Shown piece by piece: positions 10,126-20,100 of a DNA stretch of 64,000 nt (within the stretch, counting starts at the first letter, position 1; every line of letters starts with the position of its first letter). Source of the DNA: Dokdonella sp. (GTDB lineage: Bacteria > Pseudomonadota > Gammaproteobacteria > Xanthomonadales > Rhodanobacteraceae). Under the pieces are notes generated by a model that was not told the DNA's origin, searched no databases, and saw only the letters and a program-made list of their open reading frames with translations. The DNA lies in assembly GCF_019634845.1 (NCBI RefSeq), contig NZ_JAHCAQ010000003.1:186001-250000 (forward strand), read 5' to 3'. The position numbers and the translations under genes are program-made.

Positions 10126-10863
10126 GTGCCTCGACGCGCCTCGAAGGCAGGCCACGACGGCCTGCCGAACGCGCCGACCGCCGAGCAACGCGCGGCCGCC
10201 GCCCGTCGCCGCCGGCGGCGACGCTGGCGCGGCGCGCTGCTCGTCTTGATCCTGATCGTGGCCGGCGGCGCCGTTGCCATCCACCTGCTGCTGCAGCCCG
10301 AGCGGGTCAGCGCGCTGCTGGTCGACAAGACCCGCGCCGCCGGGCTCGAACTGCAGCTGGCCGGTGGCGCGCACTACCGCTACACGCCGCACATCGTCGC
10401 CGTATTGCCGGCGCTGCGCCTGCGCACGAGCGCGGGCGACGAGCTGCTGCGCGCGCAGGCGCTGCGCGTGCAGGTGCCATGGCGCACGCTGTGGTCGCAG
10501 CCGCTCACGCTCGACGAGCTCGGCATCGAGCAGCCCGTGCTCGACCTCGCCGTGTTGCGTGCCTGGCTCGCCACGCGCCCGTCCGATGCCGCGCCGATGC
10601 CCGACCTGCGCCTGCAGCTGCACGTCAGCGACGGCCGCATTGTCGATGGCACGCAGGCGGTCGCCAGCGGCATCGACGCCCGCCTGCGCAACAGCGCCGA
10701 TCTCGCCGCCTGGCTCGCGCAATGGGCATCGCCGCCGGCATTGCCGCAGCTGCTGCCGCCGATCAGCGGCAGCCTGCGCGCCGGCTCGCTCGATGTTGGC
10801 GACACCCATGTCGAGGATCTGCGCATCGAAGCGAGCGAGGCGGCGCCCCCGCAGCAGCCGTGA
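10126..10863 (+). CDS. AsmA-like single-pass membrane protein
   Basis: 245 aa from a GTG. A strongly basic region (about residues 25-35, RRRRRRRW) precedes one transmembrane helix (about 36-56, GALLVLILIVAGGAVAIHLLL). The rest is predicted periplasmic, and its pattern resembles the start of AsmA/TamB-type proteins: VDKTRAAGLELQLAGGAHYRYTPHIVAVLPALRLR, then a DELGIEQPVLDL strand. AsmA-family proteins are linked to lipid transport to the outer membrane. This is much shorter than full AsmA. Its stop overlaps the mutY start by 4 bp, so it is co-translated with it. Family assignment is an inference from pattern. Confidence 0.6.
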   Translation: MPRRASKAGHDGLPNAPTAEQRAAAARRRRRRRWRGALLVLILIVAGGAVAIHLLLQPERVSALLVDKTRAAGLELQLAGGAHYRYTPHIVAVLPALRLRTSAGDELLRAQALRVQVPWRTLWSQPLTLDELGIEQPVLDLAVLRAWLATRPSDAAPMPDLRLQLHVSDGRIVDGTQAVASGIDARLRNSADLAAWLAQWASPPALPQLLPPISGSLRAGSLDVGDTHVEDLRIEASEAAPPQQP

Positions 10864-11927
10864 CGACGATCTCCAGGGCACCCGCCGACCGCTTCGCACG
10901 CGACCTCGTGGCCTGGTACCGCCACCATGGCCGCAAGGACCTGCCGTGGCAGCGACCACGCAGCCCCTATCGCGTGTGGTTGAGCGAGGTGATGCTGCAG
11001 CAGACGCAGGTGGCGACCGTCATTGCCTATTTCGAGCGCTTCGTCGCCGCCCTGCCCGATCTGCCCGCACTCGCCGCGGCCAGCGAGGACCGCGTGCTCG
11101 CGCTGTGGTCGGGACTGGGCTATTACTCGCGTGCGCGCAATCTGCTGCGCGCTGCACGGCGCTGCGTGGATCAGCATGCCGGCGCCTTGCCGGGCACGCT
11201 GCAGGAACTGGCGGCGTTGCCCGGCATTGGCCGCTCCACCGCCGCGGCAATCATGGCGCTGGCCCACGACGCGCCCGAGGCGATCCTCGACGGCAACGTG
11301 CGCCGCGTGCTGGCGCGCTGGCACGGCGTGTCGGGCTGGCCCGGCAATGCGCGCGTGCAGCAACAGTTGTGGCAGCTCGCGCAGGGGCATGTGCCTGCAG
11401 ACGAGGCGGCGGCCTACACACAGGCGATCATGGACCTCGGCGCGACGCTGTGCCGACGCACGCAGCCGCGCTGTGAGGCCTGTCCGGTCGCGCGCGACTG
11501 CGTCGCACGACGCGAGGGACTGACCGCGCAACTGCCCACGGCACGGCCCCGGCGCAGCAAGCCGGAGCGCTCCGTGCTGGTACTGATCGCACGTGACGAG
11601 GGCGGTCGCATCCTGCTCGAACGGCGCCCGCCCACCGGCGTGTGGGCGCGGCTGTGGAGCCTGCCCGAGGCGCACTCGCGCAGCGCCGCGCGCCGCCTGC
11701 TGGCGCAGCGCTTCCGGCTCGAGCCGGGGCGGACCGCGGTACTGCCATCGTTCCGCCACAGCTTCACGCACTATGATCTGCAGATCACGCCGCTGGCATG
11801 CGAGGTCGGCGGCCAGCCGCACCTGGCCGTCACGCCGGACACCGACTGGTACGCGGCCACGAGCCTCGACGCACTCGGCATGCCGGCGCCGATCCGCCGT
11901 CTGATCCAATCGCTGGAGCCACCATGA
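10860..11927 (+). CDS. mutY: Adenine DNA glycosylase MutY
   Basis: 355 aa from a GTG that overlaps the previous stop (GTGA). It removes adenine mispaired with 8-oxoguanine. The catalytic Glu43 lies in [13 protein letters not shown]; the helix-hairpin-helix is [12 protein letters not shown] at about 120-132, and the catalytic Asp144 is in [10 protein letters not shown]. The four iron-sulfur cluster cysteines are C198, C205, C208 and C214 (C-x6-C-x2-C-x5-C). A C-terminal Nudix-like domain (about 230-350) that reads 8-oxoG is present, with [10 protein letters not shown] typical of MutY. Its stop overlaps the YggX gene by 4 bp, the conserved mutY-yggX operon. Confidence 0.97.
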   Translation: MTTISRAPADRFARDLVAWYRHHGRKDLPWQRPRSPYRVWLSEVMLQQTQVATVIAYFERFVAALPDLPALAAASEDRVLALWSGLGYYSRARNLLRAARRCVDQHAGALPGTLQELAALPGIGRSTAAAIMALAHDAPEAILDGNVRRVLARWHGVSGWPGNARVQQQLWQLAQGHVPADEAAAYTQAIMDLGATLCRRTQPRCEACPVARDCVARREGLTAQLPTARPRRSKPERSVLVLIARDEGGRILLERRPPTGVWARLWSLPEAHSRSAARRLLAQRFRLEPGRTAVLPSFRHSFTHYDLQITPLACEVGGQPHLAVTPDTDWYAATSLDALGMPAPIRRLIQSLEPP

Positions 11928-12202
11928 GCCGCATCGTTCACTGCATCAAGCTCGGTCGCGACGCCGAGGGCCTCGCCTTCGCGCCGTGGCCGGGCGAACT
12001 GGGCAAGCGCATCTACGCGCAGGTCTCGCGCGAAGCGTGGTCGGGCTGGCTTGCGCACCAGACCATGCTCATCAACGAGAACCGCCTCAATCCACTCGAA
12101 CCCGGGGCGCGTGCGTTCATCGCCGGCGAGATGGAAAAATACTTCTTCGGCGCAGGCTCGGACGCACCACCGGGTTACGTGCCGGCGGAGCACACCGACT
12201 GA
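11924..12202 (+). CDS. YggX-type Fe(II)-trafficking / oxidative damage protection protein
   Basis: 92 aa, ATG overlapping the mutY stop (ATGA). The short protein begins [17 protein letters not shown] with the conserved single Cys7, followed by [29 protein letters not shown] and MEKYFFG, all characteristic of YggX. The family protects iron-sulfur clusters from oxidants and may move ferrous iron. Its placement directly after mutY, itself an Fe-S enzyme, is the standard gammaproteobacterial arrangement. Confidence 0.95.
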   Translation: MSRIVHCIKLGRDAEGLAFAPWPGELGKRIYAQVSREAWSGWLAHQTMLINENRLNPLEPGARAFIAGEMEKYFFGAGSDAPPGYVPAEHTD

Positions 12203-12245
12203 CCGCACCCGTTCCACGGGTGCCCCTGCGCCACGGCCAGCCACC

Positions 12246-12821
12246 ATGCCGACACCCCACCCGCATCCGGCTGTCGACACTGCAAGCGGCGAGCCGTGGC
12301 CAATCGACACGCCGCGCCTGCGCCTGCGCCGCATGCAGGCAGCAGATGTCGCGGGCTTCGCCGCCTACCGCGCCGACCCCGCGCTCGCGCGCTACCAGGG
12401 TTGGAGCCCGCTGTCGCCCGCGCAGGCGGCACGCTTCATCGAATCGATGCAGGACCAGCCGGGGTTCATCGAGGAAACGTGGCTGCAAATCACCATTGCG
12501 ACGCGCTCCACCGACGCGATCGTGGGCGACATCGGCCTGTGCCTGCACGCCGAAGGTGAGGTGGAGATCGGTTTCACGCTGGCAACGTCCTGCCACGGCA
12601 AGGGCTACGCCACCGAAGCGCTCGGCGCGCTGGCCGACGCGCTGTGGCGGCGCAGTGGCATCGAGCGGCTGATCGCCGTCGTCGACGCCCGCAACGAGGC
12701 ATGCGTGCGCGTACTGCAGCGCCTGGGCATGCGCCAGGTGGCAAGCACCGCCACGGTGTTCAAGGGCGAGCCGTGTACCGAGCTGCGCTACGTGCTGGAA
12801 GCGCCGCGACCCCGCGCATGA
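12246..12821 (+). CDS. GNAT-family N-acetyltransferase (RimJ/RimL-like)
   Basis: 191 aa, ATG at 12246. The GNAT acetyl-CoA fold is recognisable: a first strand IDTPRLRLRRMQAAD at about 21-35, VGDIGLCLHAEGEVEIGFTLA in the middle, the pyrophosphate-binding loop around CHGKGYATEAL at about 119-129, and the closing VVDARNEACVRVLQRLGM typical of RimJ/RimL-type enzymes that acetylate protein N-termini or small molecules. The substrate is not predictable. It lies 43 bp downstream of the YggX gene on the same strand. Confidence 0.88.
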   Translation: MPTPHPHPAVDTASGEPWPIDTPRLRLRRMQAADVAGFAAYRADPALARYQGWSPLSPAQAARFIESMQDQPGFIEETWLQITIATRSTDAIVGDIGLCLHAEGEVEIGFTLATSCHGKGYATEALGALADALWRRSGIERLIAVVDARNEACVRVLQRLGMRQVASTATVFKGEPCTELRYVLEAPRPRA

Positions 12822-12860
12822 CGCGATCGCGGTGGCCGCGGAGCGCGACGCGCCGCCGCC

Positions 12861-14162
12861 CTAGGGTCGCGTCACCGGCTCGCGCTCGACGACACCGTCC
12901 TTCATCACGAACACCGCCGTGCGCAGCGCCTCGATCGAGCGGCTCGGGTCGCCATCGAAGGCGGCGAGGTCGGCGCGCAGGCCGACGGCGATGCGACCGA
13001 AGTGGTCCTGTTGGCGCAGGATCCGGGCGGCGACGTCGGTGGCGGCGTGCAGTGCCTGCGCAGGCGTCATGCCCAGGCGCACCATCCAGTCGAGTTCGCG
13101 CCAGTTCTCGCCATGCGCGAACACGCCGACATCGCTGCCATTGCCGATCACGAGGCCGAGCCTGAGCGCGGCGCGGAACGCCTGCTGCGATTCGCGCATG
13201 CGTGCAGTCGGCTCGCCGCCGGGCACGTAATGGTCGAAGTATTGCCCGATCGCGGCCACCGCGGTCAGCGTCGGCAGCCAGCCGACGCCGCGCTGCCGTG
13301 CCAGGCGCAGCGTCGCCTCGCTCGCGCCATCACCGTGTTCGATCGTGTCGACACCGGCCTCGATCGCCATGCGCACGCCGGCGTCGCTGCCCGCGTGCGC
13401 CGCCACCGGACGCCCGAGCTGGTGCGCGGTGTCGACGATGGCCTTCATCTCGGCCGGGTCCAGCGTCGGCAGGGTTTCGCCATTGGGACCGACGCGGTAG
13501 TCGGCATAGAACTTGATCCAGTCGGCGCCACGCGCGGCTTGCTCGCGCACTGCACGCACGGCTTCGTCGACGCCGGTCACCGCCTGGGCGCCCTGCGGCA
13601 GTTCAAGATCGGGGCGGAAGCCGCGCGGGCCGGGGCCATAGCCCGAGCTGGCCACGATCGCCCGCGTGGCGATGAACAGGCGCGGTCCGGCAACGAGGCC
13701 TTCCCCGATCGCGCGCTTGAGCGCGGCATCGGCATAACCGGCGCCCTCGGTGCCGAGATCGCGCAGCGTGGTGAAGCCGGCCTGCAGGGTGGCTCGCGCA
13801 TGGCGCGCGGCGAGCAGGGTGCGGTAATCCTGCGGTTCCTTGAGCACCTGGTCGTTCCACGACACCTCGTTGTAGGGATGCAGGAACAGATGCGAATGCA
13901 GGTCGATGAGTCCGGGCGTGAGCGTCGCCCCCGGCAGCTCGATGCGGCGCGCGTCGGCCGGCACCGTCAGGGTGTCGACCGGGCCGACGGCCGCGATCGC
14001 GCCCGCGTGCACGAGCACGGCCAGGCCCGTCTGCGCCTGGTCGCCCTGCCCGGTCCAGACCTTGGCAGGCAGCAGCAGGATGTCACCACTGGCCGCCCCG
14101 GCCTGCCCGCCACCGAATACGAGCGCCAACAGCGCCAGCGATGACCACAACGACTGTCGCAT
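12861..14162 (-). CDS. Secreted amidohydrolase (imidazolonepropionase/prolidase-like)
   Basis: 433 aa from the ATG at 14162, which starts a signal peptide ([23 protein letters not shown]). The amidohydrolase metal site is seen in [13 protein letters not shown] at about 80-92 (HxH), [11 protein letters not shown] at about 226-236, DTIEHGDG at about 248-255 and NGSDVG near 330 (final Asp). A metal-bridging Lys is plausible in [10 protein letters not shown] at about 192. The family hydrolyses cyclic amides or Xaa-Pro dipeptides in the periplasm. It is divergent from lexA, sharing a 182-bp intergenic region, and converges on the acetyltransferase gene. Confidence 0.85.
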   Translation of the reverse strand: MRQSLWSSLALLALVFGGGQAGAASGDILLLPAKVWTGQGDQAQTGLAVLVHAGAIAAVGPVDTLTVPADARRIELPGATLTPGLIDLHSHLFLHPYNEVSWNDQVLKEPQDYRTLLAARHARATLQAGFTTLRDLGTEGAGYADAALKRAIGEGLVAGPRLFIATRAIVASSGYGPGPRGFRPDLELPQGAQAVTGVDEAVRAVREQAARGADWIKFYADYRVGPNGETLPTLDPAEMKAIVDTAHQLGRPVAAHAGSDAGVRMAIEAGVDTIEHGDGASEATLRLARQRGVGWLPTLTAVAAIGQYFDHYVPGGEPTARMRESQQAFRAALRLGLVIGNGSDVGVFAHGENWRELDWMVRLGMTPAQALHAATDVAARILRQQDHFGRIAVGLRADLAAFDGDPSRSIEALRTAVFVMKDGVVEREPVTRP

Positions 14163-14308
14163 CGTGCGTACTCCCGAGTCGGAACCGAGCGCCCGATTCT
14201 CGACCCTGGCGGTCCATGCCGACAACTGCAGCCGGCTCATTCCCTGCGACAGCCCCGTGGCAGGCTGCCCCACGACCACCCACAACGCCCGATGGCAGCC
14301 GTGGGTAC

Positions 14309-14343
14309 TTGCGCACACCGCACAGAACACGTACAAATGTACA
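14309..14343 (+). promoter_or_regulatory. LexA operator and -35/-10 promoter of the lexA-imuA-imuB-dnaE2 cassette
   Basis: A TTGCGC (-35) at 14309-14314 and TACAAA (-10) at 14332-14337 are 17 bp apart. The palindromic site CGTACAAATGTACA (14330-14343, core GTAC-N4-GTAC) covers the -10. It differs by one base from TGTACAAATGTACA, the site I recall for the second LexA of Xanthomonas, so binding by the adjacent LexA is strongly inferred: cleavage of LexA after DNA damage would open the -10. The predicted start falls about 1 base before the lexA ATG at 14345, with no ribosome binding site visible. Confidence 0.85.
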
Positions 14344-14344
14344 T

Positions 14345-14977
14345 ATGAACGATCACGACCTGACTCCCAACCAGCAGCGCGTGCTGGCCTGCATCCAGGC
14401 CTGGTTCGAGCGCCATGGTCACGCACCGACGCTGAGGGAACTTGCGCATAATCTGGGGCTTGCAAGTCATACCTCAGCGCAGGATTATGTAGCGGCGTTG
14501 GTTCGCAAGGGTGTGCTGGAACGTCTGCCACACCATCGCGGGCTGCGTCTGCCGCATCGTTCACGGGCGCCGGCGGCGACCTCGCTTCCCCTCGTCGGGC
14601 AGGTCGCCGCCGGCAGCCCCATCCTCGCTGCCGAAAACATCGAAGCGCAGCACGCCGTCGATCCCGACCTGTTCCGCCCACGCGCCGACTACCTGCTGCG
14701 TGTGCGCGGTCCGAGCATGCGTGATGCCGGCATCCTCGATGGCGACCTCATCGCCGTGCATCGCAGCGCCCACGCCGAGGATGGCCGCATCGTCGTCGCG
14801 CGCATCGACGACGAAGTCACCGTCAAGCGCCTCGACACGCGCATGGGCCGCATCCGCCTGCTGCCGGCCAACCCCGATTTCACCCCGATCGAAGTCGACG
14901 AGCAGCGTCACGCCTTCGCGATCGAAGGTCTGTATGTCGGCCTGCTGCGCGCCGACTCCGTCAACGCGACACGGTAA
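14345..14977 (+). CDS. lexA: LexA repressor (mutagenesis-cassette type, LexA2-like)
   Basis: 210 aa. SOS repressor that self-cleaves with RecA filaments. The winged-helix DNA-binding domain is residues about 1-70 ([20 protein letters not shown] then [21 protein letters not shown]). The cleavage site is Ala89-Gly90 in QVAAGSP, with catalytic Ser124 in [10 protein letters not shown] and Lys161 in VTVKRL. The start is the ATG immediately after the operator, supported by family alignment of the N-terminus; no Shine-Dalgarno is present, so leaderless translation is likely. It heads the cassette with imuA 5 bp downstream and presumably represses its own operon. Confidence 0.95.
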   Translation: MNDHDLTPNQQRVLACIQAWFERHGHAPTLRELAHNLGLASHTSAQDYVAALVRKGVLERLPHHRGLRLPHRSRAPAATSLPLVGQVAAGSPILAAENIEAQHAVDPDLFRPRADYLLRVRGPSMRDAGILDGDLIAVHRSAHAEDGRIVVARIDDEVTVKRLDTRMGRIRLLPANPDFTPIEVDEQRHAFAIEGLYVGLLRADSVNATR

Positions 14978-14982
14978 GCACG

Positions 14983-15717
14983 ATGTTCACCTCGACCGCC
15001 GACTTGTTTGCACTCGATTCCCTGCCTGCTTCAACGGCGTGGCCTGTCGCCGCACCCGCGACCACACCTGCATCGGCGCCCGCGAGCGTGCCGGCAGCGC
15101 GCAACACCGCCGCACTCGACACCGTGTTGCGCCATCCGGGCATCTGGCGACGCCGGGCGCCGGGCACGTCGGCACTGGCCACGCAACCGAGCGGCCATGC
15201 CGCGCTCGATGCGCTGTTGCCCGGCGGCGGCTGGCCGCGCGGCGCCCTGTGCGAACTGCTGGTCGAGCACGATGGCCTGGGGGAATGTTCGCTGCTGCTG
15301 CCGACGCTGGCGGCACTGACCCAGGCACGGCGGCGCGTCGTGCTGGTGGCGCCACCCTATGTCCCCTATGCACCGGCACTGGCCGCGGCCGGCGTCGACC
15401 TGCGACATGTGGTGCAGATCGACGCCGCCCACACCGATACCCACTGGACCGCCGAACAGTGCCTGCGCTCGGGCTGCTGCGGCGCCGTGCTCGACTGGCT
15501 GCCGCGCAGCGACTACCGCGAACTGCGCCGCCTGCAACTGGCCGCCGAAAGCAGCGGCACGCTCGGCTTCGTGTTCCGGCCACTGGCCGCCGCCGACCAG
15601 GCCAGTCCCTGTGCGTTGCGTCTGCGCATCACCACGGCGATGAACGGAACGCAATTCGAGCTTCTCAAGTGCCGTGGCCGCCTCGGTGGCGCCACGTCCC
15701 TGCGCCTGCGTGCATGA
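14983..15717 (+). CDS. imuA: Translesion synthesis accessory protein ImuA
   Basis: 244 aa. RecA/SulA-like protein of the ImuA-ImuB-DnaE2 mutasome, needed for damage-induced mutagenesis in many bacteria without UmuDC. After a variable Ala/Pro-rich start, the conserved part begins at HPGIWRRR and SGHAALDALLPGGGWPRGALCELL (about 70-95), followed by LLLPTLAALTQARRRVVLVAPPYVPYAPAL and CLRSGCCGAVLDWLP, ending with a basic region. The degenerate ATP-binding core is usual for ImuA. It sits between lexA (5 bp) and imuB (15 bp). Confidence 0.92.
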   Translation: MFTSTADLFALDSLPASTAWPVAAPATTPASAPASVPAARNTAALDTVLRHPGIWRRRAPGTSALATQPSGHAALDALLPGGGWPRGALCELLVEHDGLGECSLLLPTLAALTQARRRVVLVAPPYVPYAPALAAAGVDLRHVVQIDAAHTDTHWTAEQCLRSGCCGAVLDWLPRSDYRELRRLQLAAESSGTLGFVFRPLAAADQASPCALRLRITTAMNGTQFELLKCRGRLGGATSLRLRA

Positions 15718-15732
15718 TCCGGCACTGCGGCC

Positions 15733-17169
15733 ATGCTCTGGGCCTGCCTGCGCTTTCCGCAGCTTGCGTTCGATGCCTTGCGCGGAACCTTGCCGAACAC
15801 GCCGGGCGCCTTCGCCGTGGTGGCCGGGCCAGCCCAGCGACGCGGCATCGTGTTCGCCAACGCCGCCGCGCGCGGTGCCGGTGTGCGTGCGGGACAGGCG
15901 ATTGCAACCGCACAGGCGCTGTGCCCGCACCTGTGCCTGCTGGCGCGTGACCCGGCAGCCGAGCAGCAGGCACTGGGCGCCTTCGCCACACTGGCCTGGC
16001 GCTACAGTTCCGACATTCACCTGCGCGAACCCGATGCGGTCCTGCTCGAAGTCGGTGCCAGCCTCAAGTTGTTCGACGGCTGGCCGGCGCTGGAGCGGCG
16101 CCTGCGCGACGAGATCGCGCGCAGCGGTTTCGCCTGCCGCATCGCGGCCGCACCGACGGCCTGCGCGGCGCAGGTGCTCACGTTCGCCCACGACGGCATT
16201 GCACTGACCACGACTGCGGTATTGCAAGGCGCGCTGGCGCAACTGCCACTCGCGCAGGGTGGCCTGGAATCGGCCACGGTCACGGCCTTGCACGGCATGG
16301 GCCTGCGCACGCTGGGCGATCTGTTCCGCCTGCCCCGCGCGGAACTCGCGCGGCGCACCGGGCCGGCCGCGCTGCTGCATCTGGACCGCCTGCGCGGCCA
16401 CCTCGCCGAGGCCTGTCCGCGCTGGCAGCCGCCGGCGCGCTTCGCCCGTCGACTCGAGTTCGAGTCTGCTGCGCACTCGACCACGGCACTCGCATTTCCA
16501 TTGCAGCGCCTGCTGCGCGAACTGGAGCTGTTCCTGCTTGCCCGTGATGGCGGCGTGCAGCATTTCGTGCTCGTGCTCGGACACGAACGTGGCGCCAGCA
16601 CGCGCGTCGCGGTCGGCCTGCTCGCACCGCAACGCGATGCAGCGCATCTGCTCGAACTCGCCCGCGTGCGGCTGGAGCGCATCGCCTTGCCTGCCCCGGT
16701 GTATTCGCTCGCACTGCAGGTCGACGAACTGCCACCGCTGACACCGCCGCACCGCGATCTGTTCGATACGCGCGCACAGGGCGGGCTCGATTGGCCTGCG
16801 CTGGCCGAACGCCTGCGTGCCCGTCTCGGCGACGGCGCGCTGCACGGCCTGGCCTGTGTCGCCGACCATCGCCCGACACATGCCTGGCGGCATACGCCGC
16901 TGGATCCTGCTGCGCCGGCCACGCGCGACGCGACCGCACCCGCGCCGACGGCGAACCGCCCGTTCTGGCTGCTGCCGCAGCCACTGGTCCTGCGCACGGC
17001 GCCGCAACGCATCCTCGCCGGGCCCGAGCGCATCGAAAGCGGCTGGTGGGATGCGCACGACCAGCGCCGCGACTATTACGTGGTCGAACTGCGCGGCGGC
17101 CAGCGCGCCTGGGCCTTCACCGAGGCCGGCTCCAGGCAGCACTGGACCCTGCATGGCTGGTTCGCATGA
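15733..17169 (+). CDS. imuB: ImuB, catalytically inactive Y-family polymerase-like mutasome subunit
   Basis: 478 aa. It resembles DinB/UmuC Y-family polymerases, but the N-terminal metal-binding residues are absent: where active enzymes have an acidic DxD-type motif, this reads LWACLRFPQLAFDAL, and the second catalytic pair is replaced in PDAVLLEVGASLKLFDG. ImuB proteins act as adaptors joining DnaE2, ImuA and the beta clamp. The palm/fingers-like region is about 1-230, the little-finger-like region about 240-360, and the C-terminus ends in the family's HWTLHGWFA. Its TGA overlaps the dnaE2 ATG by 4 bp. Confidence 0.93.
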   Translation: MLWACLRFPQLAFDALRGTLPNTPGAFAVVAGPAQRRGIVFANAAARGAGVRAGQAIATAQALCPHLCLLARDPAAEQQALGAFATLAWRYSSDIHLREPDAVLLEVGASLKLFDGWPALERRLRDEIARSGFACRIAAAPTACAAQVLTFAHDGIALTTTAVLQGALAQLPLAQGGLESATVTALHGMGLRTLGDLFRLPRAELARRTGPAALLHLDRLRGHLAEACPRWQPPARFARRLEFESAAHSTTALAFPLQRLLRELELFLLARDGGVQHFVLVLGHERGASTRVAVGLLAPQRDAAHLLELARVRLERIALPAPVYSLALQVDELPPLTPPHRDLFDTRAQGGLDWPALAERLRARLGDGALHGLACVADHRPTHAWRHTPLDPAAPATRDATAPAPTANRPFWLLPQPLVLRTAPQRILAGPERIESGWWDAHDQRRDYYVVELRGGQRAWAFTEAGSRQHWTLHGWFA

Positions 17170-20100
17170 ATGCACCGCCCGCTGCCGCTGCCGCGGCCGA
17201 CGTGCCGGCTTATGCCGAGCTGCACTGCCTGTCGAACTTCTCGTTCCAGCGTGGCGCTTCCAGCGCGGAGGAGCTGTTCGAGCGCGCCGAAAAGCTCGGC
17301 TATGCCGCGCTGGCGATCACCGACGAATGTTCGCTGGCTGGCATCGTGCGCGCGCTCGTCGCCGCGCAGGGTCGCCGCACGCGCCTCATCGTCGGCTGCG
17401 AAGTCACGCTCGACGATGGCGTGAAGATCGTCCTTCTGGCACGCGACCATGCCGGCTATTCCGATCTGTGCCGGCTCATCACCAGCGGTCGCCGGCGCAG
17501 CGCCAAGGGCGAATACCGACTCGGTCGCGCCGATCTGGCGCTGCTCGGCAACGGTGTGCTCGCGCTGTGGGTTCCCGCCGCCACGGCGACCGGACTCGAT
17601 GTGCAGGCCGCCTGGTTCAGCCGGCAGTTCGGTGCGCGTGGCTGGCTGGCAGTGGAACTGCATCGCGGCGGCGACGATGCGGCGCGACTGGCCGCCTTGC
17701 AGGCGCTGGGCGCCCTCCATGGCCTGCCGCTGGTCGCCAGCGGCGACGTGCACATGCACGTGCGGCGCCGGCGCGCACTGCAGGACGCACTGACCGCGAT
17801 CCGCCTCGGCACCACGGTGGCCATGGCCGGCCATGCGCTGCATGCCAATGGCGAACGCCACCTGCGCCGGCGCGAAGCCCTGGCTGCGCTGTATCCGCCA
17901 TCGCTCCTGGCCGAAACACTGCGCATCGCCGATGCCTGTCGCTTCCAGTTGCGCGGACTCGACTACCGCTATCCGGTCGAGCTGGTGCCTGCGGGCCTGA
18001 GTGCGATCGCCCACCTGCGTACGCTGACCTGGCGTGGCGCTGCGCAGTTGTGGCCGGACGGCGTCCCACCCGCGGTGCGTGAGCAGCTCGACAGGGAACT
18101 CGCCCTCATCGCGGACCTGCGCTACGAACATTTCTTCCTCACCGTCGAGGACATCGTGCGCTGGGCGCGCACGCGCACGGCCCCGATCCTGTGCCAGGGG
18201 CGCGGTTCGTCGGCCAATTCGGCGGTGTGCTACTGCCTTGGCATCACCGCGGTCACACCCGAGAGCGGCAACCTGCTGTTCGAACGCTTCCTGTCGAAGG
18301 AACGCGACGAGCCACCCGACATCGACGTCGACTTCGAGCACGAGCGGCGCGAAGAGGTGATCCAGTACGTGTATGCCAAGTACGGCCGCGAGCGCGCCGC
18401 GCTGGCCGCCACCGTGATCCGCTACCGCAGCCGCAGCGCGCTGCGCGATCTGGGCCGCGCGCTCGGCATCGGCGAAGACGAGCTCGACGGTCTGGGGCGC
18501 GCCTACGCACGCCTGCGCGACGGCGTGCCGTTGGCGGCCGCGCTGCGCGAATACGGCTTCGATGCCGACAGCGGTGTCCTGCGGCGCCTGTTTGCGCTCA
18601 CCAGCGAACTGCGCGGCTTTCCACGCCACCTGTCGCAGCACGTCGGCGGTTTCGTGATTTCGCAGGCACCGCTGCACGAACTGGTGCCGGTCGAGAATGC
18701 GGCGATGCCCGAGCGCACGATCATCCAGTGGGACAAGGATGACCTCGAGGAGATGCGCCTGCTCAAGGTCGACGTGCTCGCGCTGGGCATGCTGACCGCG
18801 CTGCGCAAGTGCCTGGACCTGCTGCACGCGCACGGCCTGTGGCGACGGCCACGACTGGGCGCGCGGCCGAGTCTGCACGACATTCCCGCCCCCGACGAGC
18901 CAGGCAGCGCGGCCGTGTTCGACATGATCGGCAAGGCCGACACCGTGGGCGTGTTCCAGATCGAATCGCGCGCGCAGATGTCGATGTTGCCGCGGCTGAA
19001 GCCACGCAACTTCCACGATCTCGTGGTGCAGATCGCGATCGTGCGCCCTGGGCCGATCCAGGGCGACATGATCCATCCCTACCTGCGCCGCCGCCAGGGC
19101 AAGGAAGCGGTGGACTATCCGCAATCCACGCACGAACGCGATGACGGGCAAGGGGCCTCGGCGGTGCGCGAAGTGCTGGCGCGCACGCTTGGCGTGCCGA
19201 TCTTCCAGGAACAGGTGATGAAGCTGATCCAGGTGGTGGCCGGCTTCACGCTCGGCGAGGCCGACCAGCTGCGCCGCGCGATGGCGGCCTGGAAGCGCGA
19301 TGGCAACCTCGAACCATTCCACGACCGCATCCGCGACGGCATGCTCGCACGCGGCTACGCCCCCGACTACTGCGAACGCCTGTTCGCGCAGATCCGTGGC
19401 TTTGGCCAGTATGGATTCCCCGAATCGCACTCGGCCAGCTTCGCCAATCTCGCCTGGGCCTCGGCCTGGCTCAAGTGCTTCCACCCGGCCGCCTTCACCT
19501 GCGCACTGCTCAACGCGCAGCCGATGGGCTTCTATCAGCCGGCCCAGCTCGTGCAGGATGCACGCCGCCACGGCGTGACGGTGCTGCCGGTCGACGTGCA
19601 GCACAGCATGCCCGAGGCGACGCTGGAACACCTGCCGGCTGCCGTCGGATCCGGTCCGGGCCAGCCACCGCTCGCACTGCGCCTGGGCCTGGGCCAGATC
19701 CGCGGCGTCGGCGTCGAACTGGCCGAGCGCATCGTCAGCACCCGCCGGCAGCAGGCCTTCCGCGACGTGACCGACCTCATCATCCGCGCCCGACTGGACG
19801 CACGCGAGCGCGCCGCGCTGGCCGATGCCGATGCACTGCGCTCACTCAGCGGCCATCGCCATCGCGCGCGCTGGGACAGCGCCGGCGTCGAGACGCCACT
19901 GCCGCTGCTGGCTGCCGCGGCGATCCACGAGACTGCGGTCACCCTGCCCGCCCCCGCACTGCACGAAGAGGTGCTTGGCGACTACGCGACGCAGGGCCTG
20001 TCGCTCAAGGCGCATCCGTTGAGCCTGTTGCGCCCGGAACTGCAGCGGCGGCGCGTGGTGCCCGCAAACCGGATCGCCGGTTCGACACGCCACGCGCAAG